NCBI RefSeq assembly: GCF_009791395.1
Contig: NZ_WSZK01000011.1
Span: 19,696 to 83,695, forward strand
Direction: 5' to 3'
DNA: 64,000 bases
DNA from: Halomarina oriensis
Lineage (GTDB): Archaea; Halobacteriota; Halobacteria; Halobacteriales; Haloarculaceae
This document shows, in pieces, positions 25,181-32,825 of this stretch (the first letter of the stretch is position 1; each line of letters starts with the position of its first letter). A model generated the notes under the pieces. The model was given only the letters and a program-made list of their open reading frames with translations. It did not search any database and had not been told where the DNA came from. The position numbers and the translations under genes were made by a program.

Positions 25181-26257
25181 ATGTCCGAACATATACGACT
25201 CGGCGTCATCGGCGCGGGCGGCATCTTCCGGCGACGACACTTCCCGGCGTTCGCCGGGATGGACAACGTCTCCGTCGAGATTATCGCCAACCGAAGCGTC
25301 GAGAGCGCACACGACATCGCACAGGAGTTCGACTTCGACGCCACGGCCTCCGACGACCCCGATGCGGTCGTCGCCCACGAGAACGTCGACGCGGTGATGG
25401 TCGGCACGTGGCCGTACAAACACCACGAGTACGCGCTGGCCGCGCTCGATGCGGGCAAGCACGTCTTCGTACAGGCACGGATGGCCCGCACCTACCAGGA
25501 AGCGAAGGAGATGCACGACGCGGCCCGCGAGTCGGACCTCGTGACCCAGATCTGCCCGTCACCGATGGCGATGGAGGGCGACCGAACGATGCGGCGACTG
25601 CTGGAGGAGGGCTACGTCGGCGACGTCCACCTGATTCGTGGCCACGTCCTGAGCGGGAACGGTATCGACCCGGAGACGCCGTTACACTGGCGTGACGTCG
25701 AACACTACCAAGGTGTCAACGCCTTGCAGGTCGGCATCCTCGCCGAGCGGCTCCATCGCTGGTTCGGCCACGCCGACACCGTCTCGGCGCGCGCGGAGAC
25801 CCGGATTCCGGAGCGCCCGCTCCCCGACGGTGAGGGCGGGGGTACCGACGACGCCGGTGGCGACACCGAGACGGCCTCCGTCGAGCGTCCCGACCTCGTT
25901 TCCATCGACTGTGAGCTGGACAGCGGCGCGTTCATGACGCTCGATTTCTGCAGCGTCGCCGAGCACTCGCCGGCCAACCAGGTCGAGGTGTACGGGAGCG
26001 AGGGGACGCTCGTCTACGAGTTCGCCGACGACACCATCCGCGGGGCGGCCGTCGAGGACGACGAGTTGCTGGAGATGCCCATCCCGGACGAGGAGCGTGT
26101 CGACTGGACCGTCGAACAAAACTTTGTCGACGCCATCCGTGAGGGTGGGTCGCCCCGGACGACGTTCCGTGAAGGAATGAAGTACATGGAGTTCACCGAG
26201 GCGGTGTTCCGCTCGGTCGAGCGTGGCGAGGCGGTGACCCTGCCGCTGGTCCGCTGA
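25181..26257 (+). CDS. Gfo/Idh/MocA-like protein lacking the EKP motif
   Basis: A 358-residue Rossmann-fold protein with a clean cofactor loop (GVIGAGGIFRRRHFP, 8-22) and the family helix AGKHVF, but where nearly all members have E-K-P it has Q98-A99-R100 (VFVQARMAR), so the catalytic lysine is missing. The C-terminal domain is otherwise normal (LDFCSVAEHSP, VEVYGSEGTLVYEF, FTEAVFRSVERG). It may be non-oxidoreductive, or use another residue. The ATG at 25181 was chosen; a TTG at 25166 would add five residues. It precedes a sugar isomerase and RidA on the same strand, each separated by about 60-105 bases, so coordinated expression is likely. Confidence 0.85.
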   Translation: MSEHIRLGVIGAGGIFRRRHFPAFAGMDNVSVEIIANRSVESAHDIAQEFDFDATASDDPDAVVAHENVDAVMVGTWPYKHHEYALAALDAGKHVFVQARMARTYQEAKEMHDAARESDLVTQICPSPMAMEGDRTMRRLLEEGYVGDVHLIRGHVLSGNGIDPETPLHWRDVEHYQGVNALQVGILAERLHRWFGHADTVSARAETRIPERPLPDGEGGGTDDAGGDTETASVERPDLVSIDCELDSGAFMTLDFCSVAEHSPANQVEVYGSEGTLVYEFADDTIRGAAVEDDELLEMPIPDEERVDWTVEQNFVDAIREGGSPRTTFREGMKYMEFTEAVFRSVERGEAVTLPLVR

Positions 26258-26362
26258 GGGCGACGGGGAACGGCCCGGTAGTCGCCTCATGCGGTCCGGC
26301 CAGTTCCTGACCCGTCGCCACGGTAGTTTCTTGTAACGGGGTACCGAGCGTTCGTTTGACCC

Positions 26363-27190
26363 ATGCGCATCTCGCTGTCGACGCTTGGCTGTCCCGACTG
26401 GGACCTCGACACCATTTGTACGACCGCCGCCGACAACGGGTTCGACGGCGTCGACTTCCGTGGCTACCGGGAGGAGATCGACGTCACCCAGCACCCACAG
26501 TTCACCGACCGACTCGTCGAGACGATGGCACGACTCGCCGACGCGGGACTCACCGTGAGCGGCCTCAGCACGAGCATCAGAATCTGTTTCGCGGACAAAC
26601 GCGAGGAGAATCTCGCCGAGGCACGGCGCTACATCCCGCTCGCCCACGAGTTAGGGGTCGACACGATTCGGGTGTTCGGCGTCGGCGACGCCGAGGAACA
26701 CTCACTGGAGGAACTTGCCCGCGTCGGTGGTGAGACGGTTCGTGACATCCTCGCGCTCGACGGCGCGGCGGACCTCCGATGGCTCGTGGAGACCCACGAC
26801 AACTGGACCTCGTCGGCGGACTGCCGACTGCTGCTGGACGAACTCCCTGACGACAACACGGGTATCCTCTGGGATGTCGGGCACACGACGCGCCTCGGTG
26901 GCGAGTCGCCCGCCGAGACGCTCGACGCTATCGGCGACCGCATCGAGTACGTCCACGTCAAAGACGCCGTCTACGCCCCCGACGACGAGAACGCCAAGGA
27001 CGACGGCTGGGTGTTCGTCCTTCCTGGCGAGGGCGAACTCCCCATCGACGACGCCCTCCGCGAACTCGACGACCGTGGCTACGACGGCTGGGTCGTCCAC
27101 GAACACGAGAAACGCTGGCAGCCATACGTCGCCGACCCCGAGGTGGCGTACCCCGCGTTTGCGGAGTGGTACCGGACGGTGCTGGAGTGA
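26363..27190 (+). CDS. Sugar phosphate isomerase/epimerase family TIM barrel
   Basis: A 275-residue xylose-isomerase-like TIM barrel. Metal-site motifs are in order: VETHDNW (Glu), ILWDVGHT (Asp/His), EYVHVKDAV (His) and VVHEHEKRW (Glu), so the metal centre appears complete. N-terminal MRISLSTLGCPDWDL is typical of the IolE/IolI and ketose-epimerase group. It may isomerise or epimerise keto-sugars, or dehydrate keto-sugar intermediates; such enzymes occur with Gfo/Idh and DUF1080 in 3-keto-glycoside pathways. It follows a Gfo/Idh-like gene and precedes RidA on the same strand. Substrate unassigned. Confidence 0.88.
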   Translation: MRISLSTLGCPDWDLDTICTTAADNGFDGVDFRGYREEIDVTQHPQFTDRLVETMARLADAGLTVSGLSTSIRICFADKREENLAEARRYIPLAHELGVDTIRVFGVGDAEEHSLEELARVGGETVRDILALDGAADLRWLVETHDNWTSSADCRLLLDELPDDNTGILWDVGHTTRLGGESPAETLDAIGDRIEYVHVKDAVYAPDDENAKDDGWVFVLPGEGELPIDDALRELDDRGYDGWVVHEHEKRWQPYVADPEVAYPAFAEWYRTVLE

Positions 27191-27251
27191 AGCGTCGGCC
27201 TCCCCTCGCTCGGCGGAACGACTAACCCGGTCGCTCCCGACTCCGCTGACG

Positions 27252-27632
27252 ATGCGCGAGATAACGACCGACGACGCACCGGCCAGTATCGGCCCGTACT
27301 CACAGGGCGTCCGCGACGGCGACCGCGTGTTCGTCTCCGGGCAGGGCGGGGTCGACCCCGAGAGTGGCGACGTGGTGAGCGACGACATCCACGAGCAAAC
27401 CGAGCGAACACTGCGGAACGTCGACGCCGTGCTCCGAGCGGCGGGCGGGTCGCTCGACGACGTGGTGAAGGCGACGGTGTTCGTCACGGACATGGCCGAC
27501 TACGAGGCCGTCAACGAGGTGTACGGCGACCACATGTCGCCGCCGTATCCTGCCCGGAGCGCGGTCGAGGTACGTGACCTCCCGGTCGACATCGGCGTCG
27601 AGATAGAGGTCGTCGCGTCGATACCGGAGTAG
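27252..27632 (+). CDS. ridA: RidA family enamine/imine deaminase
   Basis: A 126-residue RidA (YjgF/UK114) protein. N-terminal DDAPASIGPYSQGV and C-terminal YPARSAVEVRDLP carry the family pattern, including the arginine (PARSAV) that binds the carboxylate of the substrate. It hydrolyses 2-aminoacrylate and similar imines released by PLP enzymes such as the threonine/serine dehydratase encoded at 47228-48469, to 2-oxoacids and ammonia. A TATA-like GACTAACC lies about 30 bases before ATG 27252. Its TAG stop abuts the stop of the converging Gfo/Idh gene without a gap. The 62-base gap after the isomerase leaves room for either read-through or its own promoter. Confidence 0.9.
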   Translation: MREITTDDAPASIGPYSQGVRDGDRVFVSGQGGVDPESGDVVSDDIHEQTERTLRNVDAVLRAAGGSLDDVVKATVFVTDMADYEAVNEVYGDHMSPPYPARSAVEVRDLPVDIGVEIEVVASIPE

Positions 27633-28757
27633 TCAGTCCTCGGCCGGGGTCGGGGAGAGCTCCTCGGCGTCGACGAGCGCCTCCAGCGGGTTGTCCTCGG
27701 CGTCGAGCGGGAGGTCGATGCGGCCTCGCTGGCGCACCGATTCGTACACTGCGAAGATGAGTTCGGTCGCGACGAGCGCCCGACTCGCGGCGGTCTCGGG
27801 TTCCTCGCCGGCCGCGAACGAGTCGACGACGTGCGCGATACTGTCGACGACACGGTCGCCGTCGGCGTCGATATCGATTCCCGTCCACTCGGTCTCACCC
27901 TCCCGGCGATAGCGGTTCTCCTCGCCGCCCTCGTGGAGTTCGACGACACCGTTGGACCCGCACAACCGGAGCGACGCGTCGACGAGCCACGCGCCATCAC
28001 CAACGGCAGCGAACCCACCGAGACGACCGTCGGCCGCGTTCTCGCCGTCCGCTGCCGTCCCTACACCCGCGTTCTCCTCCGGTTCGTACGCCCACTGGAT
28101 GACCGCCTGGTTCACGTTGTGGGTTCCGTAGCGGACGTTCTCGGTCCGGTAGTCGACCTGCCCGAGGACCCAGTCGACCGGTCGGGCGTCGGTGAAGAAC
28201 GTACACATGTCGAACAGGTGGGTGCCGTGGTCGAGGACGTTCCGCGGTGCGACCTCGACGCGTTCGAGGTCGCCGATTCCCCCGTCGTCAAGGACGCGTT
28301 TGGCTTCTCGCCACGCCGGGTCGAACCGCCGCTGATGGTTGAACGTCAACTGAACGCCATAGTCGTCGGCCGTCTCGGCCATCCGTCGGGCGTCGCCCCA
28401 CGTGTCGGCCATCGGCTTCTCGCAGTGGATCGCGTTCACGTGGCCGCTCTCGATACAGTCGACGACGATGTCGGCGTGGGTCGGGACGGGTGTACAGACG
28501 CTGACGAAGTCGGGGTCGTGAGCGGCGAGCATCTCGCCGTAGTCCTCGTAGACGCTCTCAGGGGAGATGTCGAACTCCTCGGCGAACGCACGAGCGTTCT
28601 CGGGAACGAGGTCCGCACATGCGACGAGGTCACACTGGTCGTGCTGACGATAGCCGGCGGCGTGTCGGTACGCCATCGCCGCGCTCTCGCCCCAGACGGG
28701 CGTCTCCGGGTTCGGGCCGGTGCCCACGAAGGCCACCGTGAATCGTGAGTCGGACAT
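27633..28757 (-). CDS. Gfo/Idh/MocA family oxidoreductase
   Basis: A 374-residue oxidoreductase. FVGTGPNPETP is the N-terminal loop, followed by the intact catalytic motif EKP (HCEKPMADTW). A C-terminal domain includes NVLDHGTHLFDM, with the Asp and His of the substrate pocket. Near residue 240 there is a glycine- and alanine-rich insertion (between EPEENAG and GDGAWLVD) that is longer than in most relatives. ATG 28757 was chosen because the upstream frame is arginine-rich antisense; a TTATG-type element lies about 33 bases upstream. It converges with RidA and is divergent from the M55 peptidase. Sugar substrate not known. Confidence 0.88.
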   Translation of the reverse strand: MSDSRFTVAFVGTGPNPETPVWGESAAMAYRHAAGYRQHDQCDLVACADLVPENARAFAEEFDISPESVYEDYGEMLAAHDPDFVSVCTPVPTHADIVVDCIESGHVNAIHCEKPMADTWGDARRMAETADDYGVQLTFNHQRRFDPAWREAKRVLDDGGIGDLERVEVAPRNVLDHGTHLFDMCTFFTDARPVDWVLGQVDYRTENVRYGTHNVNQAVIQWAYEPEENAGVGTAADGENAADGRLGGFAAVGDGAWLVDASLRLCGSNGVVELHEGGEENRYRREGETEWTGIDIDADGDRVVDSIAHVVDSFAAGEEPETAASRALVATELIFAVYESVRQRGRIDLPLDAEDNPLEALVDAEELSPTPAED

Positions 28758-28876
28758 TGCCTGCCGTGAACCGTGTGCCCGACTCGCATAACTGTGGGGG
28801 TACCGCCGGGTCGACGACCCGCTCGCGGCCCCGTCCGCCAGCAGCGTTATGTGCTCCGTCGTCCTCCCCCGGACCG

Positions 28877-29665
28877 ATGCGAGCGTTCGTACTGACCGAC
28901 ATCGAGGGTGTCGCGGGTGTCGACTCGTTCGACCGGACGCGAACGACCGACGAGGCCCTAAAAGGCCCGGCGATGGACCAACTCGCCCGTGAGGTGCAGG
29001 CGTGTGTCGAGGGTATTCGGTCGGTCCACCCGAACGCCCGCTGCACGGTGTGGGACGGCCACGGGTCCGGCGGCCTCCGTGAGGAGGACGTCGCGGCCGT
29101 CGAAGGGGCGAGGTACGTCTCCGCGGGGCAGCCGTACTGGGACCTCGACGGCTACGACGCCGTCTACTTCGTCGGCCAGCACGCGATGGCCGGGACGGCG
29201 TTCGCGCCGCTCGCACACACCTACAGTTCCCGGCACGTCGCGTACTACCGGCTGAACCGGTTCTTCGTCGGTGAGTTCGGCGCGCGGGCGCTCGTCGCCG
29301 GACAGCAGGGCGTCCCCACCGTATGCCTCGCGGGCGACGACAAGGCCGCCCGCGAGGCCGAGAACGTCGTCCCCGACATCGAAACTGCCGTCGTCAAGGA
29401 AGGGACGGGCCTGGAGAGTGCCGACCACCTCGCGTCCGACGCCGCGTGCGAGCGGGTCCGCGAGGTCGCCGCCCGAGCGACGCGACGGGTCGACGACGTC
29501 GCGCCGTTCGACCGCATCGAGCCGCCGTACTCGCTCGAAATTCGATACGTCGACCCACACGACGACGAGGACCTCCCGGACCGGATCGACCGCAGCCTCG
29601 TGACCAGAATCGACGCGCGAACCGTCCGGATCGAGAGCGGCGACCTCGCCGATATGCCGTTCTGA
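28877..29665 (+). CDS. M55 family metallopeptidase (D-aminopeptidase DppA-like)
   Basis: A 262-residue M55 zinc peptidase. The first strand VLTDIEGVAGVDSFD supplies D8 and E10, DGHGSG gives H62, and VGQHAMAGT gives a further metal histidine, as in Bacillus DppA. Relatives remove N-terminal D-amino acids from peptides. With an Opp/Dpp-like transporter and several amide-cleaving enzymes nearby, it may instead process another amide (inference). ATG 28877 is about 27 bases after a GTTATG element, so a leaderless start. It converges on the nitrilase-family gene; no fusion or truncation is apparent. Confidence 0.88.
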   Translation: MRAFVLTDIEGVAGVDSFDRTRTTDEALKGPAMDQLAREVQACVEGIRSVHPNARCTVWDGHGSGGLREEDVAAVEGARYVSAGQPYWDLDGYDAVYFVGQHAMAGTAFAPLAHTYSSRHVAYYRLNRFFVGEFGARALVAGQQGVPTVCLAGDDKAAREAENVVPDIETAVVKEGTGLESADHLASDAACERVREVAARATRRVDDVAPFDRIEPPYSLEIRYVDPHDDEDLPDRIDRSLVTRIDARTVRIESGDLADMPF

Positions 29666-29712
29666 CCGATCACCTGCTATGAGACGGCCGAAAACGGACG
29701 CGTTGACGACGC

Positions 29713-30735
29713 TCAGTCCCCGTCGCCGTCCGGAGCAACGCGCCTCGACCGTCCGGTGAGGTCGAGGCTCGTCCCGCCGGCGTCGACGGCCGCGCGTCCG
29801 GTCCGGTCGAGCCAGTCGCGGTAGCGTTCCAGTCCGTACTCGTCGACGACGTCGGCGACGGTGGCGTCCCGCTCCCGGGACTCCAGCGCGAAGGTCTCGT
29901 CGTCGCTGAAGTCGTGGTAGACGACCGCCCGGCCGTCGGCCTGGAGCGCCTCGACCGCCTGTCGATTGGCCGGGGTCCGACCGAACACCCCCCAGTCGGC
30001 GTTCAGTTCGGCGAACGCGTACCGGGCCTCCCCGCCAGCGTCGAGGGACTCCAGCGGTTCCTGCCCGGCCCACTCGCCCGCGTTGCGGGCGACGGTCTCG
30101 CCGGTCGGTCGCACCACCTCGGCGGTCGACTGGTGGGCCTTCACGACGTGGAGGCCGTGTTCGCGCGCCCAGTGGGCCATCAGCGCGCGGCCCTGCAGGT
30201 GCGTCGAAAAGAAGAGGAGGTCGACGCCCTGCCGGGCGAGTTCGACGCCGAGTTCGGGGTACTTCAGGTCGAAACAGACGAGGCCGGCGACGCGGCCGAA
30301 CGGCGTCTCCCACGTCGGGAGCGACGTGCCGGGGCTGGTCCCGCCCTCTATCTCGCCGACCGTCGGCCGGAGTTTCCGGTAGGTGCCGACCACGCTTCCG
30401 TCGGGACCGAGCAACGCGAGCGCGTTGTACCGTCGCTCGCCGTCGCACTCGGGCATCGGCAGCCAGACGTACGTGTCGTGGGCGGCCGCCAGTTCGCCCA
30501 CGCGGTCAGTCGCGGGACCAGGAATCGGCTGGGCGCACTCCTCTTTCTGGTCGGCTGTACACCACCGCCGAAGCATCGCTTCGGGGAAGACGACGAAGTC
30601 CGGGTTCCACCGGGCGGCACGGTCGACGGCCTCGCAGACGTTGTCGAGGTTGTACTCGAACCGGTCGGCCTCGGGCGGTAGTTCCTCGGTCTTCGGGACT
30701 TCGAGCGAGACGGGGACGACACGAGTCTGTCGCAT
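29713..30735 (-). CDS. Carbon-nitrogen hydrolase (nitrilase superfamily)
   Basis: A 340-residue nitrilase-superfamily hydrolase with complete triad E52 (VVFPEA), K121 (YRKLRP) and C154 (LVCFDLKYPE). The layout (WLPMPECDGERRYNALALLG, then GTYRKL, then HLQGRALMAHWAREHG) fits the aliphatic amidase/N-carbamoylase branch rather than nitrile hydrolysis. The C-terminal tail of about 60 residues, rich in D and R, extends beyond the core domain. The ATG at 30735 matches the start of similarity; 60 codons upstream in frame are not conserved. It is divergent from the beta-helix gene at 30970. Natural substrate unknown. Confidence 0.88.
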   Translation of the reverse strand: MRQTRVVPVSLEVPKTEELPPEADRFEYNLDNVCEAVDRAARWNPDFVVFPEAMLRRWCTADQKEECAQPIPGPATDRVGELAAAHDTYVWLPMPECDGERRYNALALLGPDGSVVGTYRKLRPTVGEIEGGTSPGTSLPTWETPFGRVAGLVCFDLKYPELGVELARQGVDLLFFSTHLQGRALMAHWAREHGLHVVKAHQSTAEVVRPTGETVARNAGEWAGQEPLESLDAGGEARYAFAELNADWGVFGRTPANRQAVEALQADGRAVVYHDFSDDETFALESRERDATVADVVDEYGLERYRDWLDRTGRAAVDAGGTSLDLTGRSRRVAPDGDGD

Positions 30736-30929
30736 AGGTGGGGCTCGGATGCCGAACGGAAAGAACGTTTCTCCAATCGCACGCCATCGGGCGGAGAGAC
30801 ACGATTCGAACGGCAGCCGTTCGACCGACCGACCCGTCGCCGGGTAGTGAGCTCGTTCAGATGGAGAACCGAACCGAGCCGAGTTTTCAATCCGACACCG
30901 AGGTGGTTGAAACAATTGACATCACTACC

Positions 30930-30940
30930 AATCTTTTAGT
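30930..30940 (+). promoter_or_regulatory. TATA-like box for beta-helix gene
   Basis: AATCTTTTAGT element 30-40 bases before ATG 30970, in the 234-base divergent gap after the nitrilase-family gene. Nothing else was recognised in this gap. Confidence 0.4.
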
Positions 30941-30969
30941 CGGTTCGATTCGTCGGTGGTGCTCGGTCT

Positions 30970-32667
30970 ATGCTACCAGACGACAAACCCGACCGAGAAG
31001 CGGAGGCGACCGATCTCGAAACGACCAAACGAGCGTTCATGAAGCTCCTCGGCGCGGCCAGTGCTGGTGCCGGCCTGAGTGGTGCGAGCGCGGCCACCGG
31101 TGATGGCGTGATCGCAGCGCTCGACGCCGCTGACTCCGGCACGGTACGGAACGTCTACGCTCAACCGACGCGAGACCAACTCCCCGACCTGTCGGCCGAG
31201 CAGACGCCTGCCGTAGGAATCACGGATCAGGGAGTGTACGGTTACGACTCGTCGGCTGACCGGTGGGAGCAGTTCACCGACGAGCCGATCCAGAACCTGC
31301 GGGACACCGACGCAGCACTCGGCCGCGTCGATCGCCCGCTCCAGACGACGGGACCGCGAACCATCCACGTCGCTCCGGACGGAAGCGACGACGCCGCCGG
31401 GACGGAGGCCGACCCGCTCGCGACCGTTCAGGAGGCGTTCAACCGGACGCCGGTGTTCATCCACCACGACTGGACCATCGACCTCGCCGACGGCGAGTAC
31501 CTGACCGGGAAGGACGACTTCGCCACGCGAACGGGGCTGCACCTGGTGTGGTCGAAGGACAACTTCACGCTGCTCGGAAACCCGGACAACCCCGAGAACG
31601 TCACGATCAACGCGCTGAACGCGAAGTTCGCGGGCGGGAAGCACAACAACTGCAAGTTCAGGGGGTTCTCAGTCAGGTATCTCACACAGTTCGCCGGCCG
31701 GGCGTGGGTGCGGGACTGTCGGTTTCTGGGGAAGTCGTACCGAGAGAGCGGTGTCTCGGCGTTGAGCGGGAAGAACGGTTCAGTCGATATCGGGCGCTCC
31801 CAGATCGGGAACCGCGAGGACCCGCCGGAGTACGCCATCACGCACAGCCTGTACGACAACTACCTCCTGAAGGCCTGCGAGGTGTACGCGAAGAACTACG
31901 TCGTGAACAACTCCTACAGCAAGCAGGCCCGCGTCCAAATCGCGGGGAACACGACGTGGGAGTCGAGCTACGGGCTCGGTGACCCTGGCTCGGCGACGCT
32001 GATGGTCTACGACGAGACCATCTACGTCGGCGGGTTCACCACGGTCGCGGACGACTTCAACGACGACCTGTTGACCGGTCGCATCACGATGAACGGCGGT
32101 GGGCACGGCGGCTACCGACCGGAGTGGTCGTCGTCGGAGTCGGCACACGCACGTGGCGGGGAACTCGTGTTGCCAGCCGGGGACGACGCGAGTGCGGCCG
32201 TCCCGTCGCCGGTCGGCATCGGAACGTGGGCGTTCGATGTCGCAGTCGGCTCCGAGACTGGTCGTGGCCCTCCCGACCACGCGAATCCGGACGGGCAGAA
32301 AGGGAAGGGCAAGAAGGGTAATCCCACGACCGGGAGCGCCCAGGTCTACTTCCAGTACACCGCGGAGGGGGCCGACTACTATCGGCTCCGTGTCGATCAC
32401 GACGGGACGCTCGCGCTCCAGAAGAGCGAGGCAGGCGCGCCGCCCACGACCGTCGCGTCCGGGGCCATACCCGACGGTCGAATGGCGGGTCGGGTCGTCA
32501 TTGGGCGTACGGCGGAGGGGAAGACGACGGTGAGCGTCGACGGCGAGGAGGTGCTGTCGGGGACGGACACGTTCCAGCCGATGGCCAGCGACGAGCAGGC
32601 CGTGAAGTTCGAAAACGGGTTCGACGCGACGGTTCGGGTGGACAACCTGCGAGTCGAACAGGGGTGA
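30970..32667 (+). CDS. Exported beta-helix protein with C-terminal laminin-G-like domain
   Basis: A 565-residue protein. The N-terminus TTKRAFMKLLG is shaped like a Tat signal, but the first arginine is lysine (K20-R21), followed by a short hydrophobic stretch ending near A42. After an N-terminal segment (VYAQPTRDQLPDL), residues about 115-380 look like a parallel beta-helix (HVAPDGSDDAAGTEADPLAT is the usual entry of such proteins; GGKHNNCKFRGFSVRYL follows). Residues about 415-565 form a beta-sandwich resembling concanavalin-A/laminin-G domains (FQYTAEGADYYRLRVDHDG, VSVDGEEVLSGTD). It probably binds or cuts polysaccharide at the cell surface. Substrate and catalysis unassigned. Confidence 0.78.
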   Translation: MLPDDKPDREAEATDLETTKRAFMKLLGAASAGAGLSGASAATGDGVIAALDAADSGTVRNVYAQPTRDQLPDLSAEQTPAVGITDQGVYGYDSSADRWEQFTDEPIQNLRDTDAALGRVDRPLQTTGPRTIHVAPDGSDDAAGTEADPLATVQEAFNRTPVFIHHDWTIDLADGEYLTGKDDFATRTGLHLVWSKDNFTLLGNPDNPENVTINALNAKFAGGKHNNCKFRGFSVRYLTQFAGRAWVRDCRFLGKSYRESGVSALSGKNGSVDIGRSQIGNREDPPEYAITHSLYDNYLLKACEVYAKNYVVNNSYSKQARVQIAGNTTWESSYGLGDPGSATLMVYDETIYVGGFTTVADDFNDDLLTGRITMNGGGHGGYRPEWSSSESAHARGGELVLPAGDDASAAVPSPVGIGTWAFDVAVGSETGRGPPDHANPDGQKGKGKKGNPTTGSAQVYFQYTAEGADYYRLRVDHDGTLALQKSEAGAPPTTVASGAIPDGRMAGRVVIGRTAEGKTTVSVDGEEVLSGTDTFQPMASDEQAVKFENGFDATVRVDNLRVEQG

Positions 32668-32792
32668 TCGACGCAGAGAGCTCGGGAGGTGCCCTCTCTC
32701 CGGTGGGGTAGCTGCGGGTGCGTCCGCTCGGTCCGATGTCGAGAGGCAGCGGTGACCGTGCTACACTCTCGTGCTGTCGTGGCTCCCGAACG

Positions 32793-32797
32793 TTTAA
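32793..32797 (+). promoter_or_regulatory. TATA-like box fixing a GTG start
   Basis: CGTTTAACCC element about 30 bases before GTG 32826, implying a very short leader and supporting GTG as the start of the tandem amidohydrolase. Confidence 0.45.
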
Positions 32798-32825
32798 CCC
32801 GCTCTGCGACGCCGTTCAGCCAACC

